This document shows positions 50,539-59,615 of a stretch of DNA of 64,000 nucleotides, in pieces; position 1 is the first letter of the stretch, and every line of letters starts with the position of its first letter. Location of the stretch: contig NZ_JBNPXH010000005.1 of NCBI RefSeq assembly GCF_050433395.1, forward strand, positions 124,001 through 188,000, read 5' to 3'. Source of the stretch: Mobilitalea torta. Lineage in GTDB: Bacteria > Bacillota > Clostridia > Lachnospirales > Lachnospiraceae. The notes beneath the pieces are model-generated. The model was not told the origin of the DNA. It saw only the letters and a list, made by a program, of their open reading frames with translations, and ran no database searches. A program made the position numbers and the translations under genes.

Positions 50539-50573
50539 GTTACAGTTCGGCCTATAGGGATTCGAACTGTAAC
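50539..50573. repeat. Short foldback C, reduced relative of element B
   Basis: GTTACAGTTCG and CGAACTGTAAC flank a 13-base loop. The outer 11 bp match the ends of element B (GTCACAGTTCG) except for one base pair changed on both arms together. The conserved core is missing. It lies in the 286-base gap between lspA-like and ftsH genes; the rest of the gap holds only the ftsH promoter. Confidence 0.5.
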
Positions 50574-50619
50574 CCAGAGCTATCACTTAATTGAAGCTAT
50601 AAAATCTCTCCGCTTGCTG

Positions 50620-51084
50620 TTAATCAGCATCGCTTTCGGATGAAAACAGGGTGGATAGCAGCGTCAGAGCGGATCCCAGGAATATGGCCATATCCGATAA
50701 GTTGAATATGATATTCTTCAGCTTTTTGCAATTAAAGCTGAAATAATCCACCACATAACCGCGTTTCATCCGATCTGTAACATTGCTGATGGAGCCCCCC
50801 AGAGCCAATGCCAGCCCCAGCTTCAGCATCTTCTTGCCCTTTCTGGGAAGCAGAAGTAAAAAGATCAGGGAAAACAGGGTCAGCAGGGTACCGGAGATAA
50901 TCTTCAATATCTCCTTGTTCTCATTCATGAAGTTCAAAAAGGCTCCCTCATTGTGGTGTCTGCGAAGGATGACCCGTCCTCCCAATATCTCCTGGCGGCC
51001 TCCCAATTCCTTATGTTTCTCAATGTAATCCTTGATTAGATAATCTCCAATGGCAATCATTAGTACAATCAAGATATAGATCAT
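50620..51084 (-). CDS. lspA: Signal peptidase II-like protein
   Basis: This is a 154-residue protein with four membrane segments. It shows LspA-type motifs: HHNEGAFLNFM, LGGSISNVTDRMKRGYVVDYFSF and NLSDMAIFLGS. The aspartates of TDR and LSD correspond to the catalytic pair. The common GGxxGN is SN here and FNxAD is NLSD, so it is a divergent member or a paralogue of the main lipoprotein signal peptidase. It would cleave type II signals in the membrane. Start behind AAGGAGGGGATCAT. Confidence 0.8.
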   Translation of the reverse strand: MIYILIVLMIAIGDYLIKDYIEKHKELGGRQEILGGRVILRRHHNEGAFLNFMNENKEILKIISGTLLTLFSLIFLLLLPRKGKKMLKLGLALALGGSISNVTDRMKRGYVVDYFSFNCKKLKNIIFNLSDMAIFLGSALTLLSTLFSSESDAD

Positions 51085-51180
51085 ATGATCCCCTCCTTAT
51101 ATCTTCCACTCAACCTCGTTACCAGAAATTACAATCCTATTATGCCACAGGAAACACAAATTATCAAGATGACCTGCTTT

Positions 51181-52209
51181 TTATTTCTTTCCTTCCTGAC
51201 TCCACTCCTCGGACAGGATACGGAAGGCGTCCTCCTGTTCCCGGTTGCCTAATTTCCCATAACAGTCGGCCAGCTGCTTCAGAGGATAGTCTCCTGCGTA
51301 ATGGATGTTCAACTCACATTCCGTCTCATAGGCGGCATTATAAAACCAAATGGTAGCCTCCCTGTAATCTCCCAGTTCCTTATAGTATTCCCCCAGCTCA
51401 TAGCAGACTTCGGCGCTGGCTCTGCCGTCCGCCATATTATGCAGGCAGTATTTCATGAAGCCGGGAACATCCCCTCGCAGGCGGCAGCATCTGGCCAGGA
51501 TGCATTCATAAATCTTGCGTTCCCCCTCGCTGCACTCCTCCTTCTGGGCAAAGCCATGAAAATACTCATAGGCTTCCTCAAAATCTTTGGCTTCTCCGGC
51601 AATGGAAAGCTCTCTGGCATACATGCCGTACAGCTTTGGAGAAAGTCCTCCGTCCCGCCGGATTGTATTTTGAAAGGTCTTAAAATCCCTTCCCGCATGA
51701 TTGGATTGGGGCATATGCCGGATCACAATGTCACTGTCATAGATCACCGGCTCCAGCTTCACATTCTCATGGACCGGCTCCGCCCATTGAAAGGTCCGGA
51801 GGCGTTTATACAGCTTGGGCCGGTATTCTTCATCAAAATTATAGGTGGTATTATAGGCCAGCTGATTGGCGTATTTCATCTGAACAATTTCAATCTCAGG
51901 CAGCAGTCCCTGCTTCAGCCTGAGAAAGCGCTGCCGGTTCTCCTCATCAATCACCTCATCCGCATCGGCCACATAGATATAGTCCATGGCTGCCTTGGAG
52001 AAGGAAAAGTTCCTGGCCGCGGAAAAATCGTGGATCCACTTGAAATCATATATTTTATCCGTATAGCCTGATGCAATCTGTTTCGTAGAATCAGAAGAAC
52101 CCGTGTCTACAATAATGATTTCATCCGCCAAACCTTTAAGAGAATCCAGGCATCTTGCCAGAACCCGTTCCTCATCCTTCACAATCATGCAAACGCTGAT
52201 GGTAATCAT
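51181..52209 (-). CDS. Family 2 glycosyltransferase with TPR-like tail
   Basis: This is a 342-residue protein. The N-terminal ~230 residues are a GT2 domain (ISVCMIVKDEERVLARCLDS, IIIVDTGSSDSTKQIA, YIYVADADEVIDEENR with the metal-binding DAD). The C-terminal ~110 residues contain helical repeats (VCYELGEYYKELGDYREATI). Such GT2-TPR proteins are common in clostridial cell-surface or flagellin glycosylation loci; the acceptor is unknown. Start behind GGAGGAGGCAGTT. Confidence 0.85.
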   Translation of the reverse strand: MITISVCMIVKDEERVLARCLDSLKGLADEIIIVDTGSSDSTKQIASGYTDKIYDFKWIHDFSAARNFSFSKAAMDYIYVADADEVIDEENRQRFLRLKQGLLPEIEIVQMKYANQLAYNTTYNFDEEYRPKLYKRLRTFQWAEPVHENVKLEPVIYDSDIVIRHMPQSNHAGRDFKTFQNTIRRDGGLSPKLYGMYARELSIAGEAKDFEEAYEYFHGFAQKEECSEGERKIYECILARCCRLRGDVPGFMKYCLHNMADGRASAEVCYELGEYYKELGDYREATIWFYNAAYETECELNIHYAGDYPLKQLADCYGKLGNREQEDAFRILSEEWSQEGKK

Positions 52210-52434
52210 AACTGCCTCCTCCGATGCTTTCCTGCAGAATCATAAATTTATGCAAAGCCTGCGGTCACAGGGCCTCCCGCCATGTCATTTCAATCACGGG
52301 CAGGGGGAGATCCATACGGCCGCAGGCCTTCTGATACAATCTGCAAATACTTTATTCTTATGTTCTTATCTTATATCATTCAACCCTGTGCCGCCACGGC
52401 AAGCGCCAGCAAGATACTCTTTAAATAACTGAGG

Positions 52435-54558
52435 CTACGGCGCTATCTTGTCTGCAGTCACCTTAACGGATTTATATTTCACAACCTTCTTCGTTGTACT
52501 ATTAATCTCATATATTGTAATATAGCTGTCGGCAGTGATTGTAATATCCGCTCCTGAGGTAAAGCTTATACCGTCCGTTAAGACATCTTCCGTGTTCACT
52601 CCCTTAACCTCATCCGCACTGATCTTATATACAAAAGTATTATCCGTCCCAGGGGCATTCACCACTGACGGAGCAGTTGTTCCCGGTGCTGTTCCCGGTG
52701 CGAGAGTAACCGTCAGGCCCATCGCTGCCGTAGGGCTCTTTATGGTCAGCCTTACAGAGGTCTTATCCACCGTTCCGTTCTCATAATAAATGCTGAGAGC
52801 CTTGGCTGTGCAGTTCGGCATCTTTTCCAGCTCGGTTTTGTTGAGAATAATCTTCATTGTGTACTCCTGTGAAGCATCCGGAAGGGTTCCATCCGGAATT
52901 GCCGGAGTTACTTCCGCACTGCTCACCGGTACCTCTCTTGTTCCAAGGCGGATTGCCTTCAGCTTTGTTTCAAAAGGCTGCTTACCCGCACTATTCAACT
53001 TCACTGTAAAGGTAACATCACTTTCATTTGAATAGTTCTTTACGAATTCAAGGGTGGTTTTGTCCACTTCGGGAACAGAAGGATACCTTATCGGGAAGGT
53101 CACATAGGTAGACGCCATCTGGAAAGCAATTGCTTCACTGGAAGAGGTCTTCGCCTTATACTTAATCTCCTTCTTTCTTATGTAGAGCGTACCGTAATCC
53201 ACAGCCTTACTGGAAGTAATCTTCACCGTCGCACTCTTGCTTATGCTGGTCCATGCCGCTTTATTAATATCAAATATGGCATCCTTCTTTACCACGGTAT
53301 ATTCATAAGGCTGGCCGGCGGAAGCGGAAGGAATGGTCACATTAATATTCTTTGTTCCGTTGTAGCTTATATAGATATTGGGATCATCACTGGCCGCGGA
53401 AGCGGGTGCCTCCTCTTCCTTTATCGCTCCGGTCACCTTCCGCTGGGCGGTCAGCTTCGTCTCCGTGATCTTCGTTGCCGCCGCCTTAGCGGTTGCATAT
53501 CCCCTTATCTCAACTTTCATATCCGGGAAGGCGCTAGCCGCCGTCAGTCCATCATAGGTTCCGATCCCCTTCAATATGGCTGACAGAGTGAGGGTCTTAA
53601 TCTGCCGGTCAGTTACTTTAGTCCAGTTGGTGGTTATAGCGCCCACCGTTACCCGATACTCCTGTCCATACTTGATATTTATCTTGAATTTGGAGCCATC
53701 CACACCAATAACGGGAAGCGCCGTCTGCTTGGCAATCTTAAGCTTTACCGCATTGCTGGCGCGTCTTCCGTTGGTTCCGTCAGGATATGCGCTGAAGGTT
53801 ATGCTATTTGCATTGTGATTGCTGATGCTATCGATCATACCATCATTATTAGTATCTGTTTCAATATGGAATACCGGATTGGTATAGGCAAACATTGACG
53901 CAGCACTAGACAGATCAAGAGCTCCCGCTTTGGCAACATCATCCTTTGGCGCGATGCGGAAATAAAGATCCACACCTTTGACCAGATAGCTCTCCAGCAA
54001 TCTCTTTGTCAGAAGCTCCGTGGACAGCCACCGCTCCGAATCACCCTTGCTCCACTGCAGCTCATCAAAGGTCAGCGGCTCAACACCGGTACCCTCTGTC
54101 GCCATAATATTAAGGAGGCTTCCAATCCTGTCTTCGTCTGCCAGGGTCTCCAGATCGCTGTAGTTAATGGATACCGCCAGCTTCGACGGCCTGGCCTTCA
54201 CAATAACACGGGCCTGGACCGCATCATCCCCATCTCCCTTAATCTTTATGATATTCTCCGTATTGGATGACAGCCAGGAGATATCAATGACCGATATCCT
54301 GTCTATGCCGGCCGGGGCACTGGAAGCAGGCCGCGTAGGAAGCACCTCCCATTTATTTTTGGAAGCATCCAGCTCAGTGGCATAGTATATCTTGGAATTG
54401 CCGTTATTCAATACCAGAATGCTTTCATCCGTATAGGATACGGCAACTACCTGCACCGCCGATGCCGCAAAGACATTCCCGCCCGGCAGAGCCAGCAATG
54501 CCGCAACGATCAGAACAGGCAGTAATAATAGCTTTAAATTAAATATCATCTTCTTCAT
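52435..54558 (-). CDS. Large secreted protein behind a sigma-28-like promoter
   Basis: This is a ~707-residue protein that I do not recognise as a family member. It has a clear signal peptide (MKKMIFNLKLLLLPVLIVAA, then VFAASA) and a long beta-rich, Thr/Lys/Ala-rich exported region without transmembrane segments or anchor motif. Residues ~230-260 hold DTNNDGMIDSIS, a possible calcium loop. The C terminus reads as small beta domains. The start follows TGGAGGTGCATA. It lies downstream of the flagellin gene and is preceded by TAAG-15-GCCGATAA, suggesting production with the flagellar regulon. Confidence 0.7.
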   Translation of the reverse strand: MKKMIFNLKLLLLPVLIVAALLALPGGNVFAASAVQVVAVSYTDESILVLNNGNSKIYYATELDASKNKWEVLPTRPASSAPAGIDRISVIDISWLSSNTENIIKIKGDGDDAVQARVIVKARPSKLAVSINYSDLETLADEDRIGSLLNIMATEGTGVEPLTFDELQWSKGDSERWLSTELLTKRLLESYLVKGVDLYFRIAPKDDVAKAGALDLSSAASMFAYTNPVFHIETDTNNDGMIDSISNHNANSITFSAYPDGTNGRRASNAVKLKIAKQTALPVIGVDGSKFKINIKYGQEYRVTVGAITTNWTKVTDRQIKTLTLSAILKGIGTYDGLTAASAFPDMKVEIRGYATAKAAATKITETKLTAQRKVTGAIKEEEAPASAASDDPNIYISYNGTKNINVTIPSASAGQPYEYTVVKKDAIFDINKAAWTSISKSATVKITSSKAVDYGTLYIRKKEIKYKAKTSSSEAIAFQMASTYVTFPIRYPSVPEVDKTTLEFVKNYSNESDVTFTVKLNSAGKQPFETKLKAIRLGTREVPVSSAEVTPAIPDGTLPDASQEYTMKIILNKTELEKMPNCTAKALSIYYENGTVDKTSVRLTIKSPTAAMGLTVTLAPGTAPGTTAPSVVNAPGTDNTFVYKISADEVKGVNTEDVLTDGISFTSGADITITADSYITIYEINSTTKKVVKYKSVKVTADKIAP

Positions 54559-54633
54559 TATGCACCTCCATGTGATCTGTATACCCGCCAAAGAATGACT
54601 TCGATACGGATTCAGTTCTTTCTCCTGCATGTA

Positions 54634-54660
54634 TTATCGGCAAACCACAGAGAATTCTTA
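54634..54660 (-). promoter_or_regulatory. Sigma-28 (SigD/FliA)-type promoter
   Basis: On the minus strand, TAAG is followed after 15 bases by GCCGATAA. The consensus for the motility sigma factor in Firmicutes is TAAA-N15-GCCGATAT. It lies 76 bases before the start of the 707-residue secreted protein gene. Confidence 0.65.
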
Positions 54661-54679
54661 ATGCTTTATTTATGGGAAA

Positions 54680-54874
54680 TTAGATGGTCCAGATTGGTAT
54701 ATACCAGTTCTTCCGGTCAATGGGCAGCAGGTCATTCGCCATGCAAATCACACTTCCGCTTCCTATCTCCAGTTTGAGCTCACTCATTCCCCCGAATTTC
54801 TCCGTCTCTGCAACAGAATCGAGCACACCAAAATTTTTAATTGCACCTTTTCCCGGTGAAGCCGATTTCTTCAT
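54680..54874 (-). CDS. Possible small ORF downstream of flagellin
   Basis: This is a 64-codon frame beginning 16 bases after the flagellin stop and ending 19 bases before the sigma-28-like promoter. The product starts MKKSASPGKGAIKNF and ends NDLLPIDRKNWYIPIWTI. The ribosome binding site is weak, and I do not recognise the sequence. It could be a real flagellin-linked peptide or chance. Confidence 0.35.
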   Translation of the reverse strand: MKKSASPGKGAIKNFGVLDSVAETEKFGGMSELKLEIGSGSVICMANDLLPIDRKNWYIPIWTI

Positions 54875-54890
54875 TTCTATGGGTCTTAAT

Positions 54891-57875
54891 TTATTGCAGC
54901 AACGCAGTTACTCCTCTGACGGACTGATTTGCCTGAACCAGCATCGCCTGGGCGGCCTGAGCCAGAATATCGCTTTTAGAAAAGCGTACCATCTCTTCTG
55001 CCATTTCTGTATCCCGGATTCGAGACTCCGCATACTGAAGATTCTCCGAGGTATTCTGTGCAATGTTATACATGTGCTCCATTCGGTTGGCATAAGCACC
55101 AAAATGGCTGCGCAGCCGGCTGATCTTTCCGGATGCCTTTTCCGCATCAAGGATCAATTCCGATGCCGCTTCCCTGGTAGAGGCCCCGCTCGATCCTATT
55201 CCTAGGGAATAAGTATTAAACCCCTCCCAGGTCATGGCCATTCCATCATCTTTATTGGCACCCGCCTGAATCCAGAAGCCCAGCTTCTCCTCTATTCTGA
55301 AATCAAAGGTGGATACTACCGCGGAATTCGGGTTCTCATTGGCCGCATAATTGGCATAGGCATAATCTGTCGCCTCCAGCTCCAGCTTGGACCCGGATGC
55401 GATATCATTCATCATGCTGTCATAGTAAGCTTCCCAGGAGGATATGGTGTTGGTTATAGAAATATTATATCTGGGCGGCTCTTCTGTAATCCCCGGCTTG
55501 AAGCCTCCACTCCCGTCATAATAATCCGAATATACATATTTCTTATACCCATCGGTATCCTGTACCCATTCCCCCGACGGGTCCTCCTCCATCTTTACAA
55601 TCGCGGAGGTTTCCAGGCTCTGAGAGATGTCATACTCAAACTGCAGCCTCATATTGCGGTTGTCCGCCGTATTCTTCAAGGTCATATTGATTGTAGCTTT
55701 GTCAACCTCATAAGGCTTTGTATCAAAAGTAGCATCCATGGTACCCGTATTCTGGGGGCGGTTATCGCAGATGTACAGAGTACTGCCCTGGGATGCATAC
55801 TGGGTAAAATGAAAATCATATCCGCTTTCCCGCATAATATCGACCAGGGCTCCGGCAAAATCCGCACCTGTCGCAATCCCTTTTTCCGCCACAGATTTCA
55901 AATCGATCTGGAGGCTGTAATTCTCGTTCCCGTCGTTAGATAAGGTATAGCCGTAGCCCTGAGAGGTGGTCTTGTCGGTTCCCCCATAGACAAACATAAC
56001 ACTGTAATGGTTATTGCAGGTCTTACAGGTAGAATTAAAGCCGGTTCCCAGCAAATCATACAAGTCATAATCTGAACCCAAGCCCGAGAAATCAATCCGC
56101 GCCGTGGGATAAGTTCCGTTGCTTATGTCCCTGGTTGTATTCATAGCACCCTTATCAATCGTAACCGTACCGTCCATATAACCGGCGTCGGTAATCTTCC
56201 CCGCACCCAGGATTTGTGTCAAGGTTTTATCCGAAAAGTCTTCCCCGGATAGCAGCGACTGTATCTTTCTGGCGGTCAGATACTGGATATATTCATCGGC
56301 ATTCGCCCGGATTGAATCTGCCGGGGATAAGCTGACGGAGGTATAGGTCAGCAGGGGAGTCCCCTCTGTGCTGTTCCAGCTGACTGCAAATTGATTTGCC
56401 GCGGAATCATAAATCAATGCCGCCTCCCCAAAACCCTGCGCCCTGCTGTCAAAATCTCTTCCCAGGGCCGCTTCTTCATATATGGTAAGCCGATTATTGG
56501 TACTTACCAATGTCCCGGACACCAGCCCGCTGCCCGGTGCGGCGGCAAATGTATACTTTGTCTCATTGGATGCCGTAATATCCGTGTCCCGGACAGCCGC
56601 ATGATTAATACCGGAAATCACCGAATCCAGGCTGGTTTCCCTCAGGAGGGTAAAGTCAAATACCACCTTATAATCATCGTTTTCAAAACGATACTGATAT
56701 GTTCGATTGCCTGAAATATCGTTCTGAGAATCCCATCTGTTAATACCCAGATCAGCCCAGGACTTCTTAGAACCCGATACCTCATCGCCTCCTGAGTCCA
56801 GCACCCAGATTCCTGTCGTGTCCGCCCGCAGCTTAAAATCCAAATCCTCATGGTTCTTAATCTGGGGAAACATAGAATTGGTGATTCGCATCCTGCTTCC
56901 GGTATCTGTGATATCCACGGCCTGTGCCCTATAATATCCGTTATATACATTGGTGTACTTTCGTCCCAATCGCTGATTCCCATTGGTAATTCCATCGATC
57001 ACATCCTCCAGGGTATCCCCTTCCGGAACCGTAAAGCTGACCTCCATGCCGCCATAAGCAAAACGATAAATCCCCGGCTTGACCGGGCCCGTCGCAGAAA
57101 TCGGCTTATTTTCTTCATCCAATATATCGGCCCAGGAAATCTCTGTTCCAGCCAGGAATATTCCTGCTGCCGAGGCCTTCACCGGAATTTCCGCTTTAAT
57201 TGCAGGAGGCTTGCTTCCCTCTTCGCACTCAATAGTCAGAATACACGAGCCGGTGTCATACTGATAACGGCCTTCCCTAAACATTGTCACACCGGTAGCC
57301 GAATCCAGGTAGGTCATATCCGGGTCAATCTCTGACCATGCCACTCTGGTACTTCCATTTACTATAATGCCCCCATAGGAGTCCGGATCCGCCGGGTCTC
57401 CATCGTTGGCATCAAAAATCCCCACCACAAGGGGTTCCCCGCCAAAAGTCAGCTCATAAGACCTGCTGAAAATATGATATGTATTGTATTCGGTATTGCG
57501 GCTGATGGAGTTAATCTCCTTCTTCAGCTGCTTCACCTCTTCATTAATCATGCCGCGGTCCGTTGATGTATTGGTGTCATTGGATGCCTGTACGGCTAAT
57601 TCCCGAAGCCTGCCCAGAATACTGTGAACCTCGTTCAAAGCACCGTCTGCCACCTGGCAGAAATTAATCCCTTCCTGTACATTCTGGGCGGCGCGCTCCA
57701 GCCCTCTGACCTGAGCACGCATCTCTTCCGAAATGGTCAGACCCGCCGCATTATCCGCCGCTCTATTAATCTTATAACCGCTTCCCAGGCGCTCCGCCGC
57801 CTGCGCTTTGCTCTTATTATTCACGCCCAGCTGTCTATTTGCAAATAATGCCGCCATATTATGCTGAATAATCAT
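54891..57875 (-). CDS. fliC: Giant flagellin
   Basis: This is a ~994-residue flagellin. The N-terminal D0/D1 region is typical (MIIQHNMAALFANRQLGVNN, AERLGSGYKINRAADNAAGL, QVADGALNEVHSILGRLREL). So is the C-terminal part (SRLRSHFGAYANRMEHMYNI, then AEEMVRFSKSDILAQAAQAM and TALLQ). The middle ~700 residues form an enormous surface-exposed region with Ser/Thr/Gly-rich beta modules; most flagellins are 270-500 residues. The ATG overlaps the stop of the Maf gene (ATGA), so the two are translated together. The exposed region is the likely target of the glycosylation genes upstream. Confidence 0.93.
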   Translation of the reverse strand: MIIQHNMAALFANRQLGVNNKSKAQAAERLGSGYKINRAADNAAGLTISEEMRAQVRGLERAAQNVQEGINFCQVADGALNEVHSILGRLRELAVQASNDTNTSTDRGMINEEVKQLKKEINSISRNTEYNTYHIFSRSYELTFGGEPLVVGIFDANDGDPADPDSYGGIIVNGSTRVAWSEIDPDMTYLDSATGVTMFREGRYQYDTGSCILTIECEEGSKPPAIKAEIPVKASAAGIFLAGTEISWADILDEENKPISATGPVKPGIYRFAYGGMEVSFTVPEGDTLEDVIDGITNGNQRLGRKYTNVYNGYYRAQAVDITDTGSRMRITNSMFPQIKNHEDLDFKLRADTTGIWVLDSGGDEVSGSKKSWADLGINRWDSQNDISGNRTYQYRFENDDYKVVFDFTLLRETSLDSVISGINHAAVRDTDITASNETKYTFAAAPGSGLVSGTLVSTNNRLTIYEEAALGRDFDSRAQGFGEAALIYDSAANQFAVSWNSTEGTPLLTYTSVSLSPADSIRANADEYIQYLTARKIQSLLSGEDFSDKTLTQILGAGKITDAGYMDGTVTIDKGAMNTTRDISNGTYPTARIDFSGLGSDYDLYDLLGTGFNSTCKTCNNHYSVMFVYGGTDKTTSQGYGYTLSNDGNENYSLQIDLKSVAEKGIATGADFAGALVDIMRESGYDFHFTQYASQGSTLYICDNRPQNTGTMDATFDTKPYEVDKATINMTLKNTADNRNMRLQFEYDISQSLETSAIVKMEEDPSGEWVQDTDGYKKYVYSDYYDGSGGFKPGITEEPPRYNISITNTISSWEAYYDSMMNDIASGSKLELEATDYAYANYAANENPNSAVVSTFDFRIEEKLGFWIQAGANKDDGMAMTWEGFNTYSLGIGSSGASTREAASELILDAEKASGKISRLRSHFGAYANRMEHMYNIAQNTSENLQYAESRIRDTEMAEEMVRFSKSDILAQAAQAMLVQANQSVRGVTALLQ

Positions 57876-59575
57876 CCCCGACAAGCCTCCGACACAGTAA
57901 TAGTATTATAGCAGTGAATACATTCCTCCATTGTCCGGCATTTCATTCCGGTAATTCTGGCACCGCCCTCCGTTGCATCAATGAATTCAATCCCCTTCAC
58001 ATTACTGATCCGGTTCTCAATCCATTGCCGGTACATATCCAGGCTCCTTCCGGTGTACACCATATTGCCGTTGATATCCTCCACTCTCCTCAGATCCGGG
58101 GAATAAGTCAATTTCCTTGAGGAGGTGTCGGAAGCATGCCGGTAATCATCCGTATATGCCAGGTCCAGTCCGAGGAATATGATCCGGCGGCTGCCCAAGG
58201 CTATGCCAAGATCCAGCGCTGTGGTACTCACAGATCCTCCGGTACTGTTCAGCATCGTATGGTGTTCCTCTGCATAGGATTCTGATTTCTCATAATCCCG
58301 CTGCAAAATCAGATATTTCTTTCCATGGTAATTCCGTGCAAAGCCTTTATAGGCAGTGGATAGGAACAGCATGGGAATCTCCTTCTCTTCCAGTCCGGCA
58401 ATCTGTCTGTATATCCGTTCATTGGCGTCCGTTACGATAAAATAATCCGGCTGGATGCCCGCTGTCAGCAGCTTACGATACACCGTGCCGGCAGCCAGAA
58501 TGATTCCCTTGTTCCTGTCCACCTTCTTCAGCAATTGAAAATTCTTATCCAGAGACGGTCCGGCGGCAATAATATAAAGATCTTTATTTTGAAAATGATC
58601 TTTTAATTCTGCAGCAAAACCATCATAATGCAGAATATTTTCTTGAAAATTGCTGTCCAACAGCTTCTTCTGGTTCATAATAGAGCTGTATTGTATAAAA
58701 TAGTTTTCCAGCTTCTCCTTTATATTCTGATCGTGTACATTCCGCAGCGAGGGATAGTGAATGACAAAGCGTTCCTCATCCTTCAATCTTTCCAGGCGCT
58801 TCAGCATATGCATATGCCTGGGATCATAAATTACCCGTACCGTTGGATGGTTCATCATGCTGCCCAACGCTGTATGGGCTGCTGCCAGCTTCAGGATATG
58901 GATATCCGCTTCGTAGACCTCAATCTGAATACTGCTGTCCAGCTGCATCAGCTCTTTAATATGATAACCCATACCGAAGCCATATACGATATAGCAGGTA
59001 ACCTCCTCGTGATACCAGGAATGCGCCAGTGTAAAAGCTTCCTGTCCCGCCCTGCTGTTGCTGTGCAGATAGTATCTCCCAACCTGATCCGTCAGTGCCA
59101 CCGTCATCAGACCGGAAGAAGAGAATTCCGCCTCATATCCCTGCCGTGCCAGCGAAAAAGGCGATTCTCCCCGGTAGATCAGCTCACAAAGCTCATGATC
59201 CGCCTGGTTGATTACCGCCCTGTTATTCTCAAATAATTCCTCATCATAGCCAAACCCATCCGAGGCAATAATATCCTCCTGAAGCTGGATAAAGTATCTG
59301 CGCAGCTGCAGCTCATAGAGGTCCGCCTGCAGAACATAATCCTTGCTGTTCTGGGCAATAAATATCTCTTCCAGAATCCCGCCCAGCTCAGAAAAACGAT
59401 CCTCACCGACAATTGCCTGCAACCGCCCCATCCCGGCATCCATACGCTTCAGCAGATCGGCAGAAATGCGCAATGCTTTATCATAATTCTGGGTATGTAG
59501 GTAGAAGATGACTTTATCGATCAAGCCGATTAATATAGCATTATTTTGTAATGTCTGTTGAAGCTGGTTTGACAT
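57872..59575 (-). CDS. Maf-type flagellin glycosyltransferase (DUF115 family)
   Basis: This is a ~567-residue protein of the motility-associated factor family. The central DUF115 domain carries LYIIAAGPSLDKNFQLLKKV, PDYFIVTDAN, GGSVSTTALDLGIALGSRRI and IFLGLDLAYTD. Maf proteins add nonulosonic acid sugars to flagellin in other bacteria, acting in the cytosol. The start at MSNQLQQTLQNN is preferred; a frame eight codons longer is possible. Its stop overlaps the flagellin start, the clearest evidence of partnership. Confidence 0.88.
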   Translation of the reverse strand: MSNQLQQTLQNNAILIGLIDKVIFYLHTQNYDKALRISADLLKRMDAGMGRLQAIVGEDRFSELGGILEEIFIAQNSKDYVLQADLYELQLRRYFIQLQEDIIASDGFGYDEELFENNRAVINQADHELCELIYRGESPFSLARQGYEAEFSSSGLMTVALTDQVGRYYLHSNSRAGQEAFTLAHSWYHEEVTCYIVYGFGMGYHIKELMQLDSSIQIEVYEADIHILKLAAAHTALGSMMNHPTVRVIYDPRHMHMLKRLERLKDEERFVIHYPSLRNVHDQNIKEKLENYFIQYSSIMNQKKLLDSNFQENILHYDGFAAELKDHFQNKDLYIIAAGPSLDKNFQLLKKVDRNKGIILAAGTVYRKLLTAGIQPDYFIVTDANERIYRQIAGLEEKEIPMLFLSTAYKGFARNYHGKKYLILQRDYEKSESYAEEHHTMLNSTGGSVSTTALDLGIALGSRRIIFLGLDLAYTDDYRHASDTSSRKLTYSPDLRRVEDINGNMVYTGRSLDMYRQWIENRISNVKGIEFIDATEGGARITGMKCRTMEECIHCYNTITVSEACRG

Positions 59576-59615
59576 GCCATTCGCCGCCTTTTCTCTCAAG
59601 ATTTTAATCGCTCCG

